DNA from: Microbacteriaceae bacterium VKM Ac-2855
Lineage (GTDB): Bacteria > Actinomycetota > Actinomycetes > Actinomycetales > Microbacteriaceae
Length of the DNA stretch: 64,000 bases
Reading direction: 5' to 3'
Assembly: GCA_013204985.1 (NCBI GenBank)
Contig: JABMLG010000009.1
Span: 1 to 64,000 of the forward strand
A program made the position numbers and the translations under genes. Positions 43,097 through 52,366 of this stretch are shown here, in pieces. Position 1 is the first letter of the stretch; each line of letters opens with the position of its first letter. Under the pieces are notes generated by a model. The model made no database searches. It was not told the DNA's origin and saw nothing but the letters and a program-made list of their open reading frames with translations.

Positions 43097-43822
43097 TCAG
43101 GCTCGGGTGAGGCGGGTCCACGCTTCGAGCGCAGCCGCCATCTCGGCGTATTTCTTGCTGGTGCCCTCGCCGGTGGCGCTGACGAGTTCGCCGACCGAGA
43201 CGGTCGCGACGAACACCTTGTTGTGATCGGGGCCCGTGCTGCTGATCGTGTAGACGGGCGCGGGGGCCCCGCGTACGGCGGCGGCCTCCTGCAGGCTCGT
43301 CTTCGGATCCATCGACGCACCGAAACGCAGCGGGTCGGCCTTGAGCGGAGCGACGAGTCGGAGCACGAGCGCCGTCGCCTCGGCGGGGCCGGTGCCCAGA
43401 TAAACGGCTCCGATGAGCGCTTCGACCGTGTCGGCCAAGATGGACGCCTTGTCGCGTCCGCCGGTGAGTTCTTCGCCGCGACCGAGGAAGACGTACTGGC
43501 CGAGTCCGAGTCCACGCGCGACCTCGGCGAGGGCGACCGTCGATACGAGGCTGGCCCGGCGCTTGGCGAGATCTCCCTCGCTCAGCTCGGGGTACTCCGT
43601 GTAGAGCATCACCGTGACGGCCTGACCGAGGATCGAGTCGCCGAGGAACTCGAGACGCTCGTTGTGCGGCACGCCGCCGTTCTCAAACGCGAACGACCGG
43701 TGCGTCAACGCGAGCTGCACGAGCTCCGTATCGAGACTCACGCCGAGCGTGGTCTCCAGACGCGACCGGTCGTCGCTGGTCAGTACCGCGCTCTTCGCGG
43801 GTGCGGCCGATTTCTGTGTCAC
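43097..43822 (-). CDS. rnc: Ribonuclease III
   Basis: Cleaves double-stranded RNA in rRNA and mRNA processing. The 241 residues contain the signature NERLEFLGDSILG near 53-65, the second acidic segment DKASILADTVEALIGA near 125, and a C-terminal dsRNA-binding domain (about 168-240). The GTG start at 43822 is 19 nt after rpmF. Confidence 0.96.
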   Translation of the reverse strand: MTQKSAAPAKSAVLTSDDRSRLETTLGVSLDTELVQLALTHRSFAFENGGVPHNERLEFLGDSILGQAVTVMLYTEYPELSEGDLAKRRASLVSTVALAEVARGLGLGQYVFLGRGEELTGGRDKASILADTVEALIGAVYLGTGPAEATALVLRLVAPLKADPLRFGASMDPKTSLQEAAAVRGAPAPVYTISSTGPDHNKVFVATVSVGELVSATGEGTSKKYAEMAAALEAWTRLTRA

Positions 43823-43841
43823 CGGGTGGTGCGCGGCGTCG

Positions 43842-44045
43842 TTAGACGTCGGCGACCTTGCGGCCCTTGTACTCGAGGAACAGTGCGGTGCCCGCGGAGT
43901 CCTCGACGACCTTGGCACGGTGGGGGAGGCTGTAGACGACCTTGCCACCCTCGATGGTCTTGACCAGGGTGGGGACCTCGGCCTTCCACTGCGAGCGACG
44001 CGAGTGCGTGTTCGAGCGGGACTTCTTCCTCTTGGGAACAGCCAT
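43842..44045 (-). CDS. rpmF: Ribosomal protein bL32
   Basis: A 67-residue large-subunit protein with the N-terminus [20 protein letters not shown]. The zinc Cys residues of some bL32 proteins are absent, so this is the zinc-free form. The gene lies between DUF177 and rnc, the standard order. Confidence 0.96.
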   Translation of the reverse strand: MAVPKRKKSRSNTHSRRSQWKAEVPTLVKTIEGGKVVYSLPHRAKVVEDSAGTALFLEYKGRKVADV

Positions 44046-44066
44046 GATGTATCTCTTCTCTACCTG

Positions 44067-44657
44067 CTAGTCGGATTCGGCGCGGGCCTGCGTGCTCGCG
44101 TCGTTGTCTGCGGAAGCTCCGGGCTCTGCGGCCCCACTGCTCTCCTGAGTCAAACCGGCGAGCGCGGACCAACGGGGGTCCGCCGGAATCTCGGGTTCGT
44201 ACTCGGGAAGATCAGCCAGCCGCTCCCCCGTGACAGGGTCGAGGCCCGGGCAGTCCGGCCGGCATACCGGCTGGAACGGGAGTGACAAAACAACCGTATC
44301 CCTGACCAGAGGTTCAAGATCCACGTGGTCATCGTGAACCTCATAGTCGAAAGCTTCGTCAGAAGAATACGCGAAAAGTTCCTGGAACTCGACATCGACA
44401 GGCACAGAGATCTCCGTGAGGCATCGGCTGCACTCCCCATCGGCGTCTCCGCGCACCTCTGCGGAGACCAGAATCCCCTCGTGAACGGACTCCACGCGCA
44501 CGCTCGCGTCGAGCGTGGTGCCGACGCGCACGGCCACGATCCCCTCACCGAACTGCTCGGTGACCGGGATCTCGAGCTCGTGCTCCCGCATCTCGCCAGG
44601 CCGGCGGATCAGGTCGCGCACGTGGACGGTGTACGCGGTCTTCTTAAAATTACTCAC
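44067..44657 (-). CDS. DUF177 (YceD-like) protein
   Basis: A 196-residue protein that almost always precedes rpmF and is linked to ribosome or 23S rRNA assembly. Two Cys pairs are visible in GECSRCLTEI and VCRPDCPGLDP. The GTG at 44657 is preferred; TAGGAT lies 8 nt upstream. The C-terminal 25 residues are low-complexity and acidic. Confidence 0.9.
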   Translation of the reverse strand: MSNFKKTAYTVHVRDLIRRPGEMREHELEIPVTEQFGEGIVAVRVGTTLDASVRVESVHEGILVSAEVRGDADGECSRCLTEISVPVDVEFQELFAYSSDEAFDYEVHDDHVDLEPLVRDTVVLSLPFQPVCRPDCPGLDPVTGERLADLPEYEPEIPADPRWSALAGLTQESSGAAEPGASADNDASTQARAESD

Positions 44658-44722
44658 GACCGACAATCCTACGACGCACCCGTCGCCTCGGGCGGCGTTC
44701 GCCCAGGGCTGACGCCACCACA

Positions 44723-44769
44723 TCCGAGAAGTTGCGGCTCTCGGCGACCGAGACCCGCAACTTTTCGGA
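44723..44769. terminator. 22-bp inverted repeat after the pyrimidine operon
   Basis: TCCGAGAAGTTGCGGCTCTC plus GG (44723-44744) pairs with 44748-44769 with two mismatches and a 3-nt loop. It lies 17 nt past the aminotransferase stop, on the side facing DUF177, and probably ends the long minus-strand transcript. Confidence 0.6.
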
Positions 44770-44785
44770 CGGGGTCCGGCGCGGG

Positions 44786-46111
44786 TCAGAGGCCGACCGA
44801 GGTGAAGGCGTCGTCGTAGATGGCGAGAGCCCGCGCGACCTCGTCGTCGGTGACGACGCACGGCGGAACGACGTGGATGCGGTTGTCGGCCGTGAACGGC
44901 AGAAGATCGCGCTCGAGCAGGGCCGCTTTCAGCGATCCGATCACCGACGCCTCGACGGGAGTCTTCGCCGCCGCATCCGACACCAGATCGAGCGCCCAGA
45001 ACACGCCGACGCCGCGTACCTCGCCGATCACCGGATGCTTCGCCGCCAACTCCGCCAGACCCGGTCCGAGGTGATCGGCACCGATCCGCGCGGCGTTGGC
45101 GACGATTCCCTCCTCCTCCATCGCGTCCAGGCTCGCGACGATCGCCGCCATCGCGAGCGGATGCCCGGAGTACGTCAGCCCGCCCGGGAAGACCGTTTCA
45201 TCGAAGTGACGCGAGATCTCGGGTGAGATCACCACACCTCCGGCGGGAACGTAGCCCGAGTTCACTCCCTTGGCGAAGGTGATCAGATCGGGCACGACAC
45301 CCTCGTCGAGCGTCTGGAAGGCGAACCAGTCGCCGGTGCGGCCGAAACCGGCCATCACCTCATCGAGGATCAGCACGATGCCGTAGCGGGTCGCCAGCTC
45401 GCGAACGCCCGCGAGATAGCCGGGCGGCGGCACGATGACGCCGGCGGTGCCCGGGATCGTCTCCAGCAGGATCGCCGCGATCGACGCCGCTCCCTCGGCC
45501 TGGATCACCCGCTCGAGGTGGTGCAGCGCGCGCTGCGTCTCCTGCTCCGGCGAATCCGACCAGAACTCGGAGCGGTAGGTGAAGGGCCCGAAGAAGTGCG
45601 CGTGGCCGCGCGCGAACTGGTTCGGCACCCGGCGCCAGTCCCCCGTGGCGACGATGGCGGCGCCGGTGTTGCCGTGGTACGAGCGATAGGTCGAGAGCAC
45701 AGTGTCGCGGCCGGTGACCAGGCGCGCCATCCGGATCGCGTTCTCGTTCGCATCCGCACCGCCGTTGGTGAAGAAGACCTTCTCGAAGCCGTCGCCCGCA
45801 CGATCGAGGATGCGCGCCGCGGCCTCGCCGCGCGCGAGGTTGGCGTGACTGGGCGCGACGGTCGGGAGCAGCGCGGCCTGGGCCTGGATAGCGGCGACGA
45901 CCTTCGGATGGGTGTGGCCGATGTTGGTGTTGATCAGCTGGCTCGAGAAGTCGAGGTATTCGCGGCCCGCATAGTCCCAGACCGTGCTGCCGGAGCCACC
46001 GGCGATCACCATCGGCGCGAGGGCGGCCTGCGCGGACCAGGAGTGGAAGACGTGGGCGCGGTCGAGGGCGGATGTCCGCTCTCCTGCTGCCGGGTCGGGG
46101 GTGAAGCTCAT
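44786..46111 (-). CDS. Class III aminotransferase, probable beta-alanine transaminase
   Basis: A 441-residue PLP enzyme. The PLP lysine is Lys281 in FAKGVNSGYVP and the Asp is Asp250 in LILDEVMAGFGRTG. FTNGGADANENAIRMARL near 114-131 is typical of the omega-aminotransferase group. It closes an operon that makes beta-alanine, so transfer from beta-alanine to pyruvate or 2-oxoglutarate is the best guess, giving malonate semialdehyde. AAAGG lies 8 nt before the ATG. Confidence 0.85.
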   Translation of the reverse strand: MSFTPDPAAGERTSALDRAHVFHSWSAQAALAPMVIAGGSGSTVWDYAGREYLDFSSQLINTNIGHTHPKVVAAIQAQAALLPTVAPSHANLARGEAAARILDRAGDGFEKVFFTNGGADANENAIRMARLVTGRDTVLSTYRSYHGNTGAAIVATGDWRRVPNQFARGHAHFFGPFTYRSEFWSDSPEQETQRALHHLERVIQAEGAASIAAILLETIPGTAGVIVPPPGYLAGVRELATRYGIVLILDEVMAGFGRTGDWFAFQTLDEGVVPDLITFAKGVNSGYVPAGGVVISPEISRHFDETVFPGGLTYSGHPLAMAAIVASLDAMEEEGIVANAARIGADHLGPGLAELAAKHPVIGEVRGVGVFWALDLVSDAAAKTPVEASVIGSLKAALLERDLLPFTADNRIHVVPPCVVTDDEVARALAIYDDAFTSVGL

Positions 46112-46186
46112 GGTGCTGCCTTTCGATGGAGGGGGTCGTCACCGCGTCCCGCGGAGAGCGCTACGCCGTGACGACCCCCGTAGTGC

Positions 46187-47335
46187 CTAGTTGCCGCCCT
46201 CGGTGAGGGTGACCTCGATGGGCGCGAAGTCGGCACCTTCGGTGTCGACCCCCTCGTCGGCGAGTTCGGCGAGCGCCTTCTCGACGTACTCGTTGGAGTA
46301 GGCCGTCGCCGGCGGATCCTCGGAGATGATCGTCGCGCCGGTCTCGTTCTCGGTCGCCTTGGCGATATCGACGGTCTGCGCCCAGGCGGCTTCATCGATC
46401 ATGCCGATGCCTCCGGAGGTGGAGGGCCAGATCAACTTGTTGACCTCGTTGGTCATCCAGAGCTGGTGGCTGGTGCCGAGGGTCGAACCGGCCGCGGTGA
46501 CGACGTCGGCCGCCGCCTCCGGGTTGTCGCGGGCGTAGATCCAGCCCTTGATCGACGCCTTGATGAAGGCGACGGTCTGCGCGGCGTAGTCCTCGTCGTC
46601 GGCCAGCTTGTCCGCATCCGCCCAGATCGCGTCCTGGAGCATCGCCGTACCGACGTCGTTCCAGTTGATCACGTTGAGGTCGTCGGGTGTGTAGAGCTCG
46701 CCGGTGGCCGGGTTCACGGTCTCGAGCACCTGGGCGTACTCGTTGTAGGTCATCGCCTGGGCCGCGTCGATGTCGCCCGCGAGGAAGCCGTTCATATCGA
46801 ACGCCTGCTGCACGAGCGAGATGTCGGCGAGGGCGACGCCGTCCTTCTGCATGCCGGCGAAGAGCTCCCACTCGTTGCCGTAACCCCAGCTGCCGACGTT
46901 CTTGCCGGCGAGTTCGGTGGGTGAGGTGATGCCCTTGTCCTTGAACGAGATCTGCGTCGTGGCGGAGCGCTCGAAGATCTGCGCCACGTCGGTGATGTTG
47001 GCGCCCTGCTCGATCGAGCCGAGCACCTTCGGCACCCACGAGATCGCGTAGTCGGCGTCGCCACCGGCGAGCACGTCCTGCGGGACGATGTCGCCGCCGC
47101 CCTCCGCGATCGTGACGTCGAGACCTTCATCCTCGTAGTAGCCCTGGTCGACCGCGGCGTAGTAGCCGGCGAACTGCGCCTGGGCGACCCACTGCAGCTG
47201 CAGGGTCACCGGGGTGAGCCCACCGGCGTCATCGGACGAGTCGCCCGAAGACGACCCTCCGCTGCAGCCGGTGAGCGCGAGCGCGACAGTGGCGATGCCT
47301 GCCGTCGCGATCGTGAGACGAGTGCTGTGTTTCAC
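46187..47335 (-). CDS. ABC substrate-binding lipoprotein (NMT1/SsuA type)
   Basis: Extracytoplasmic binding protein with a lipobox LALTGC (Cys24) after a signal peptide. The 382 residues belong to the NMT1/THI5-like group, which binds pyrimidine precursors, sulfonates, nitrate and related compounds. The start is GAAACAC-containing GTG with GAGGAGG upstream. Its location between the permeases and aminotransferase predicts a pyrimidine-type ligand such as uracil, dihydrouracil or a hydantoin. The ligand is not proved. Confidence 0.88.
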   Translation of the reverse strand: MKHSTRLTIATAGIATVALALTGCSGGSSSGDSSDDAGGLTPVTLQLQWVAQAQFAGYYAAVDQGYYEDEGLDVTIAEGGGDIVPQDVLAGGDADYAISWVPKVLGSIEQGANITDVAQIFERSATTQISFKDKGITSPTELAGKNVGSWGYGNEWELFAGMQKDGVALADISLVQQAFDMNGFLAGDIDAAQAMTYNEYAQVLETVNPATGELYTPDDLNVINWNDVGTAMLQDAIWADADKLADDEDYAAQTVAFIKASIKGWIYARDNPEAAADVVTAAGSTLGTSHQLWMTNEVNKLIWPSTSGGIGMIDEAAWAQTVDIAKATENETGATIISEDPPATAYSNEYVEKALAELADEGVDTEGADFAPIEVTLTEGGN

Positions 47336-47408
47336 TGTTCCTCCTCGTGGTGCGGGTACTGGGGTGCGGGTGTTTTCCCGTGGTGGGGGTGGTGCGGGCG
47401 CGGAGTGG

Positions 47409-48173
47409 TCAATCGGCCCGGCGGCGGCGCGACACGAGGGTCTCGAGGCCGAGGGTCGTGCAGTAGAAGACCAGTCCGACGATGACGGCGCCCAGCACGT
47501 ACGCGTAGGCGAGCGCGTAGTTGCTGGAGGCGGCGGCGGAGGTGATCGACTTGCCGAGGCCGCCGATCGGTCCGCCGAAGTATTCGGCGATGAGGGCCGA
47601 GATCACCGCGAGCGACGAGGCGATCCGCAGTCCGGTGAAGAGGAAGGGCAAAGCACCCGGCAACGTGATCGTCCGGGTCGCCTGCCACGGCGTCGCCGCG
47701 TAGGCCCGCATCAGGTCGCGGTGCACGGGTCGCGCCTGGCGAAGACCGCGCAGCGAGTTCACGTACACAGGCACGAAGACCGCGATCGCCGCGACCAGTT
47801 GCCGTGCGGTCTCGACGTTCGCGCCGAACATCGTGTACAGCACGGGCGCCAGCGCCACGATCGGAATCACGGCGAGCGCCGCCACGACCGGTGCGCTGAT
47901 CTCGTCGAACGGCTTCAACAGTGCAGCCAGCACGGCGAAGACAACGGCCACGATCGCGCCGATGATCAGCCCGACGAGCGCGTTGCCGCCCGTGATCAGG
48001 CCGCTCGTCCAGACCGTGGGGATGTTCTGCCCGAACTCCTCCGCGATGAGCAGCGGGCTGGGCAGCACGAACGGCTTGATCTCGAGCGCCGTCACCGCGA
48101 TCTGCCAGAGTGCGACGACGACGACCCCGAGGAGTACCGGGGCGAGTACCGTCCGGGTGGCGGTGGCGTTCAT
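47409..48173 (-). CDS. ABC transporter permease
   Basis: A 254-residue membrane subunit with about six helices. The EAA loop reads DLMRAYAATPWQATRTITLPGALP near 155-178. Domain type is SsuC/TauC/ThiX. It overlaps the ATPase gene by 4 nt. With the second permease at 48982 the importer is probably a heterodimer. Confidence 0.9.
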   Translation of the reverse strand: MNATATRTVLAPVLLGVVVVALWQIAVTALEIKPFVLPSPLLIAEEFGQNIPTVWTSGLITGGNALVGLIIGAIVAVVFAVLAALLKPFDEISAPVVAALAVIPIVALAPVLYTMFGANVETARQLVAAIAVFVPVYVNSLRGLRQARPVHRDLMRAYAATPWQATRTITLPGALPFLFTGLRIASSLAVISALIAEYFGGPIGGLGKSITSAAASSNYALAYAYVLGAVIVGLVFYCTTLGLETLVSRRRRAD

Positions 48174-48985
48174 CGGTTCTCGACCCCGCGGGGTCCGCTG
48201 GCCGGCTGGCCGTGCAGCAGCTCGCGCACCGCGCTGACGTTGGCGAAGAAGGCCTCGTCCTCTCGGATGCCCTCGTCGCGCGCCGCCGCATGGGGCAGGC
48301 CGACATCGAGGATGTCGCGGATGCGCCCGGGCCGCGGCGACATCACGACGACGCGGTCGGAGAGGAACACCGCCTCCGGAATCGAGTGCGTGACGAAGAC
48401 GACCGCGGCGCCCGTCTCGGCCGCGATTCGCAGCAGCTCCGTCTGCATCCGCTCGCGCGTCATCTCGTCGAGCGCGCCGAACGGCTCGTCCATCAGCAGC
48501 AGCTTGGGACTCTCGGCCAGGGCCCTCGCGATCGCGACGCGCTGCTGCATGCCGCCGGAGAGCTGGTCGGGGTAGGAGTTCGCGAAGTCGCCCAGACCCA
48601 CCAGTGCGAGCAGCTCGTCGACCCGCGCCGTGCGCTTCGCCTTGCCCATCCGATGCAATTCGAGCGGCAGTTCGATGTTCGAGCGGATGCTCCGCCATGG
48701 CAGCAGTCCCGCCTGCTGGAACGCGATGCCGTACTCCTGATCCAGCCGCGCCTGCCGAGCGCTCTTCCCGAACACCTGCACCGTGCCGTCGCTCGGGCTG
48801 TCGAGGTCGGCGATGATGCGCAGCAGGGTGGACTTGCCACAACCGGAGGGGCCGATCAGCGAGACGAACTCTCCCGCTGCGACCGTGAGGTCGACGTTCT
48901 CGAGCGCGGTGACGCCCGCGCCCTTCTTCGACGCGAACACCTTGGTGACGCGGGTCGCTTCGACGGCGTTGACGGTCGCGCTCAT
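48170..48985 (-). CDS. ABC transporter ATP-binding protein
   Basis: A 271-residue ATPase of the SsuB/TauB/ThiZ group. Walker A GPSGCGKST at 45-53, signature LSGGMQQ at 142-148, Walker B LLLMDEP at 162-168 and the H-loop THS near 199 are all present. It overlaps both permease genes by 4 nt. Confidence 0.93.
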   Translation of the reverse strand: MSATVNAVEATRVTKVFASKKGAGVTALENVDLTVAAGEFVSLIGPSGCGKSTLLRIIADLDSPSDGTVQVFGKSARQARLDQEYGIAFQQAGLLPWRSIRSNIELPLELHRMGKAKRTARVDELLALVGLGDFANSYPDQLSGGMQQRVAIARALAESPKLLLMDEPFGALDEMTRERMQTELLRIAAETGAAVVFVTHSIPEAVFLSDRVVVMSPRPGRIRDILDVGLPHAAARDEGIREDEAFFANVSAVRELLHGQPASGPRGVENR

Positions 48986-49854
48986 GCGGGCGACTCCCCT
49001 CTGCGATACGGCCGCAACGCGGCTCCGATGAGGGCGACGAACCCGGCGGCGACGAGCCCCACGAGCACGGCGCCGAAGATGGGGGCCCACGGCTTGGCGG
49101 GGTCGCCGCCGGCCGCGGAGGCGAACTCGATGATCATCCGGCCGATCCCGCCGCGCAGGCCGATGGAGACCTCGGCCACGACCGTGCCGATCACGGCGCT
49201 GATGGCGCCCAGGCGGAACGCGGGGATCAGGTAGGGCACGCTGGCCGGCAATCGCAGCCTCACCAGCGTTTTCCACCAGCCGACTCCGTAGACGCGCATG
49301 AGTTCGATGTGGTTGCGATCGGGCGACTCCAGGCCGCGGAGCGCTCCGATCGACACCGGGAAGAACGCGAGGTAGCTCGCGATCAGCGCGACGGACATCC
49401 AGTTCTCCCACTGGAACGCCCCGAGCTCGATCGCCGAACCCCAGCGCTTGACCAGAGGGGCGATCGCGATCAACGGCACGGTCTGGCTCAGCACGATCCA
49501 CGGCATGATGGCCGATTCCGCCGTGCGGAAGCGCTGCATCAGCATCGCCAGCAGCAGGCCCACCACCACGCCGACGACCCAGCCGACGGCCGCGACACCG
49601 AGGCTGAAGGCGCTCGCCTGCAGTACCGCGAGCCAGAGCGCGGGCGCGTTGCGTGCGCCGGTCACGGGCTCGCCGAGCCGCGTCAGCATGTCCCAGAGGT
49701 GCGGCATCGCCAGATCGCTCGTCCGCGGCAGCACGGTGAGGTCTCCGATCACCACTCCCGCGGTCGGGCCGATCGCCTTGTACGCCTCCCACACGACGGC
49801 GAGCAGCACGACACCGAGCACGCCGTACAGCGTTCGACGCACCGTGGGTGTCAT
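48982..49854 (-). CDS. ABC transporter permease, second subunit
   Basis: A 290-residue membrane protein with about six helices and the EAA-type segment IELMRVYGVGWWKTLVRLRLPASVPY near 185. It is longer than the partner at 47409. It starts 6 nt after the flavin oxidoreductase stop. Confidence 0.9.
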   Translation of the reverse strand: MTPTVRRTLYGVLGVVLLAVVWEAYKAIGPTAGVVIGDLTVLPRTSDLAMPHLWDMLTRLGEPVTGARNAPALWLAVLQASAFSLGVAAVGWVVGVVVGLLLAMLMQRFRTAESAIMPWIVLSQTVPLIAIAPLVKRWGSAIELGAFQWENWMSVALIASYLAFFPVSIGALRGLESPDRNHIELMRVYGVGWWKTLVRLRLPASVPYLIPAFRLGAISAVIGTVVAEVSIGLRGGIGRMIIEFASAAGGDPAKPWAPIFGAVLVGLVAAGFVALIGAALRPYRRGESPA

Positions 49855-49860
49855 CGGCGC

Positions 49861-50877
49861 CTAGGCCTTCGCCACGATGTGCGGACCCAGCGCCGGGATG
49901 ATCTTCTCGCCGTAGACCCGGAGCGTCTCCTCCTTGTTGTCGTGCTGGAGGTAGCCGGCGAACTGGTTGACGCCGATCTCGGCGAGTTGTGTGAGTTTCT
50001 GGATGTGGTCGTCCGCTGTGCCGAGCACGCAGAAGCGGTCGACGATGTCGTCGGGCACGAAGCTGGTGTGCGAGTTGCCGGCCCGACCGTGCTCGTTGTA
50101 GTCGTAGCCCTCGCGACCGGCGATGTAGTCGGTGAGCGCCTGGGGCACCGCGCCGCCTTCGCCGTAGCGCGCCACGATGTCGGCCACGTGGTTGCCGACC
50201 ATGCCGCCGAACCACCGGGTCTGGTCGCGCATGTGCGCCCAGTCGTCGCCGATGTACATCGGAGCCGCCACGCAGAAGGAGAGCGATTCGGGATCGCGGC
50301 CGACGTTCGCCGCCGCATCCTTCACCGATTGGATCATCCACTTCGCCAGGTCGACATCGGCGAGCTGCAGGATGAATCCGTCACCCACCTCGCCCGCCAC
50401 CTTGAGCGCGAGCGGCCCGTACGCGGCGACCCACACCTCGAGCTCCGACCCGATGCTCCAGGGGAACTGCAGCATCGAGCCGTTGTACTCGACGGACCGG
50501 CTGTTGGCGAGTTCGCGGATGACGTGGATCGACTGGCGCAGCGTCTTCAGCGTGGTCGGCGCACCATTGGTGACGCGTACGGCGGAGTCGCCTCGACCGA
50601 TGCCGCAGATCGTGCGGTTCCCGTACATCTCGTTCAAGGTCGCGTGCAGGCTCGCGATCACGGTCCAGTCGCGCGTGGCGGGATTCGTGACCATCGGGCC
50701 GACCTTGATCCGGTGCGTCTCGGCGAGGATCTGGCTGTAGATCACGTACGGCTCCTGCCAGAGCAGGTGCGAGTCGAAGGTCCACGCGTAGCCGAAGCCG
50801 TACGTCTCGGCGAGTTTCGCGAGGGCGACGGTGCGGGATGCGGGCGGATTGGTCTGGAGGACGACGCCGAAGTCCAT
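49861..50877 (-). CDS. F420-type LLM flavin/deazaflavin oxidoreductase
   Basis: A 338-residue TIM-barrel protein of the luciferase-like class, close to the Mer-like actinobacterial group annotated as F420-dependent (CPS_4043 family). Segments FGVVLQTNPPASRTVALAKLAE (start), TNPATRDWTVIASLHATLNE near 85 and GIGRGDSAVRVTNG near 110 fit that group. It sits in the pyrimidine operon between ABC genes and dihydropyrimidinase. F420 synthesis is supported by cofD at 53671. A role as the missing pyrimidine reductase, or in a side reaction, is proposed and untested. Confidence 0.75.
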   Translation of the reverse strand: MDFGVVLQTNPPASRTVALAKLAETYGFGYAWTFDSHLLWQEPYVIYSQILAETHRIKVGPMVTNPATRDWTVIASLHATLNEMYGNRTICGIGRGDSAVRVTNGAPTTLKTLRQSIHVIRELANSRSVEYNGSMLQFPWSIGSELEVWVAAYGPLALKVAGEVGDGFILQLADVDLAKWMIQSVKDAAANVGRDPESLSFCVAAPMYIGDDWAHMRDQTRWFGGMVGNHVADIVARYGEGGAVPQALTDYIAGREGYDYNEHGRAGNSHTSFVPDDIVDRFCVLGTADDHIQKLTQLAEIGVNQFAGYLQHDNKEETLRVYGEKIIPALGPHIVAKA

Positions 50878-50921
50878 GAAGGTTCCTAACTGCAGAAGAA
50901 GCGGGTGCGCGGATCGGTGGC

Positions 50922-52355
50922 TCAGATCAGGTACTGGCTGAGGCCCCGCTTGATGTACTGGCCGTCACCCTTGGTGCCGATGTAGTCGTTGTCGTCCACA
51001 ACGACCTTGCCGCGGGAGATCACCGTGTCGACGTGGCCGTCGATCTCGTAGCCTTCCCAGGCCGAGTAGTCCATGTTCATGTGATGCGCCTTGCCGACGC
51101 CGATCGAGGTGTGGCCGTTCGGGTCGTAGATCACCACGTCGCCGTCGGCACCGGGCTGGATCACGCCCTTCTTGCCGTACATTCCGAACATCCGGGCGGG
51201 CGTGGTGCTCGTCAGCTCGACCCAGCGCGGCAGCGTGATCTGGCCGGTGACGACGCCCTGGTACATCAGGTCCATCCGGTTCTCGACCGAGCCGATGCCG
51301 TTGGGGATCTTCGAGAAGTCGCCGAGCCCCATGTCCTTCTGGCCCTTCAAGCAGAACGGGCAGTGGTCGGTGGAGACCATCTGGATGTCGTTGGTGCGCA
51401 GCGACTGCCACATGTGGTGCTGGTGGCCCTCGTGCTTCGAGCGCAGCGGCGTCGAGCAGACCCACTTCGCGCCCTCGAAGTCGCCCCACTCCTCGCTCGA
51501 CGCGCCGAGCTGGTCCTCGAGCGAGAGGTAGAGGTACTGCGGGCAGGTCTCGCCGAAGACGTTCATCCCGCGGTCGCGCGCGGCGGCGATCTGCTCGACC
51601 GCCTGCTTGGCCGAGACGTGCACCACGTACAGCGGCGCGCCGGTGAGGTCGGCGATCATGATCGCGCGATGCGTCGCCTCCTCCTCCGCCTGCCAGGGGC
51701 GCGTGAGCCCGTGGTACAGCGGCGAGGTGTTGCCGGCCTCGAGGGCCTGCTTCACCAGAGTGTCGATGATCGCGCCGTTCTCGGCGTGCATCATCATCAT
51801 CGCGCCGTTGGACGCGCCCTTCTGGAACGCGCGAAGGATCTGCCCGTCGTCCGAGAGGAAGACGCCCTTGTAGGCCATGAACAGCTTGAAGCTGGTGACG
51901 CCCTCGTCGATGAGTTCGTCCATCGCGACGAGGCTCGAGTCCTGCACGTCCGACAGGATCTGGTGGAATCCGTAGTCGATCGCGCAGTTGCCCGCGGCCT
52001 TCTCGTGCCAGGCCTGGTAGCGGTCGAGCACGTTCTCGTTCGGGTACTGCACCACGAAGTCGACGATGCTCGTGGTCCCGCCCCAGGCTGCGGCGCGGGT
52101 GCCCGTCTCGAAGGTGTCGGATGCGAAGGTGCCGCCGAAGGGCATCTCCATGTGCGTGTGCGCGTCGATTCCGCCCGGGATGACGTACTTGCCGGCGGCG
52201 TCGATCACGCGGTCCACGTTCGACGCGATATCGAAGCCGAGCAGCGTCGAGCCGGGCGCGAGCACCGCCGCGATCGTCTCGCCGTCGATCAGCACATCCG
52301 CCTGGGCGGTGCCGGTCGCGTTCACCACCGTTCCGTTCGTGATGAGGGTCTTCAT
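50922..52355 (-). CDS. hydA: Dihydropyrimidinase
   Basis: Opens dihydrouracil or dihydrothymine to N-carbamoyl-beta-amino acids; D-hydantoinase activity is common. The 477 residues have the metal motif DAHTHMEMP (His66, His68) and the bridging Lys157 in SFKLFMAYKG. MVSTDHCPFC near 315 carries the last metal Asp. GGGAG lies 6 nt before the ATG. It is 11 nt downstream of the ureidopropionase gene. Confidence 0.94.
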   Translation of the reverse strand: MKTLITNGTVVNATGTAQADVLIDGETIAAVLAPGSTLLGFDIASNVDRVIDAAGKYVIPGGIDAHTHMEMPFGGTFASDTFETGTRAAAWGGTTSIVDFVVQYPNENVLDRYQAWHEKAAGNCAIDYGFHQILSDVQDSSLVAMDELIDEGVTSFKLFMAYKGVFLSDDGQILRAFQKGASNGAMMMMHAENGAIIDTLVKQALEAGNTSPLYHGLTRPWQAEEEATHRAIMIADLTGAPLYVVHVSAKQAVEQIAAARDRGMNVFGETCPQYLYLSLEDQLGASSEEWGDFEGAKWVCSTPLRSKHEGHQHHMWQSLRTNDIQMVSTDHCPFCLKGQKDMGLGDFSKIPNGIGSVENRMDLMYQGVVTGQITLPRWVELTSTTPARMFGMYGKKGVIQPGADGDVVIYDPNGHTSIGVGKAHHMNMDYSAWEGYEIDGHVDTVISRGKVVVDDNDYIGTKGDGQYIKRGLSQYLI

Positions 52356-52366
52356 GATCGTCTCCC

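Noticed and set aside
47409-48842. A single long frame joining the ABC permease to upstream sequence
   Set aside because: The extra part is the ATPase gene read in the wrong frame. The permease ATG at 48173 overlaps the ATPase stop in the usual ATGA manner.
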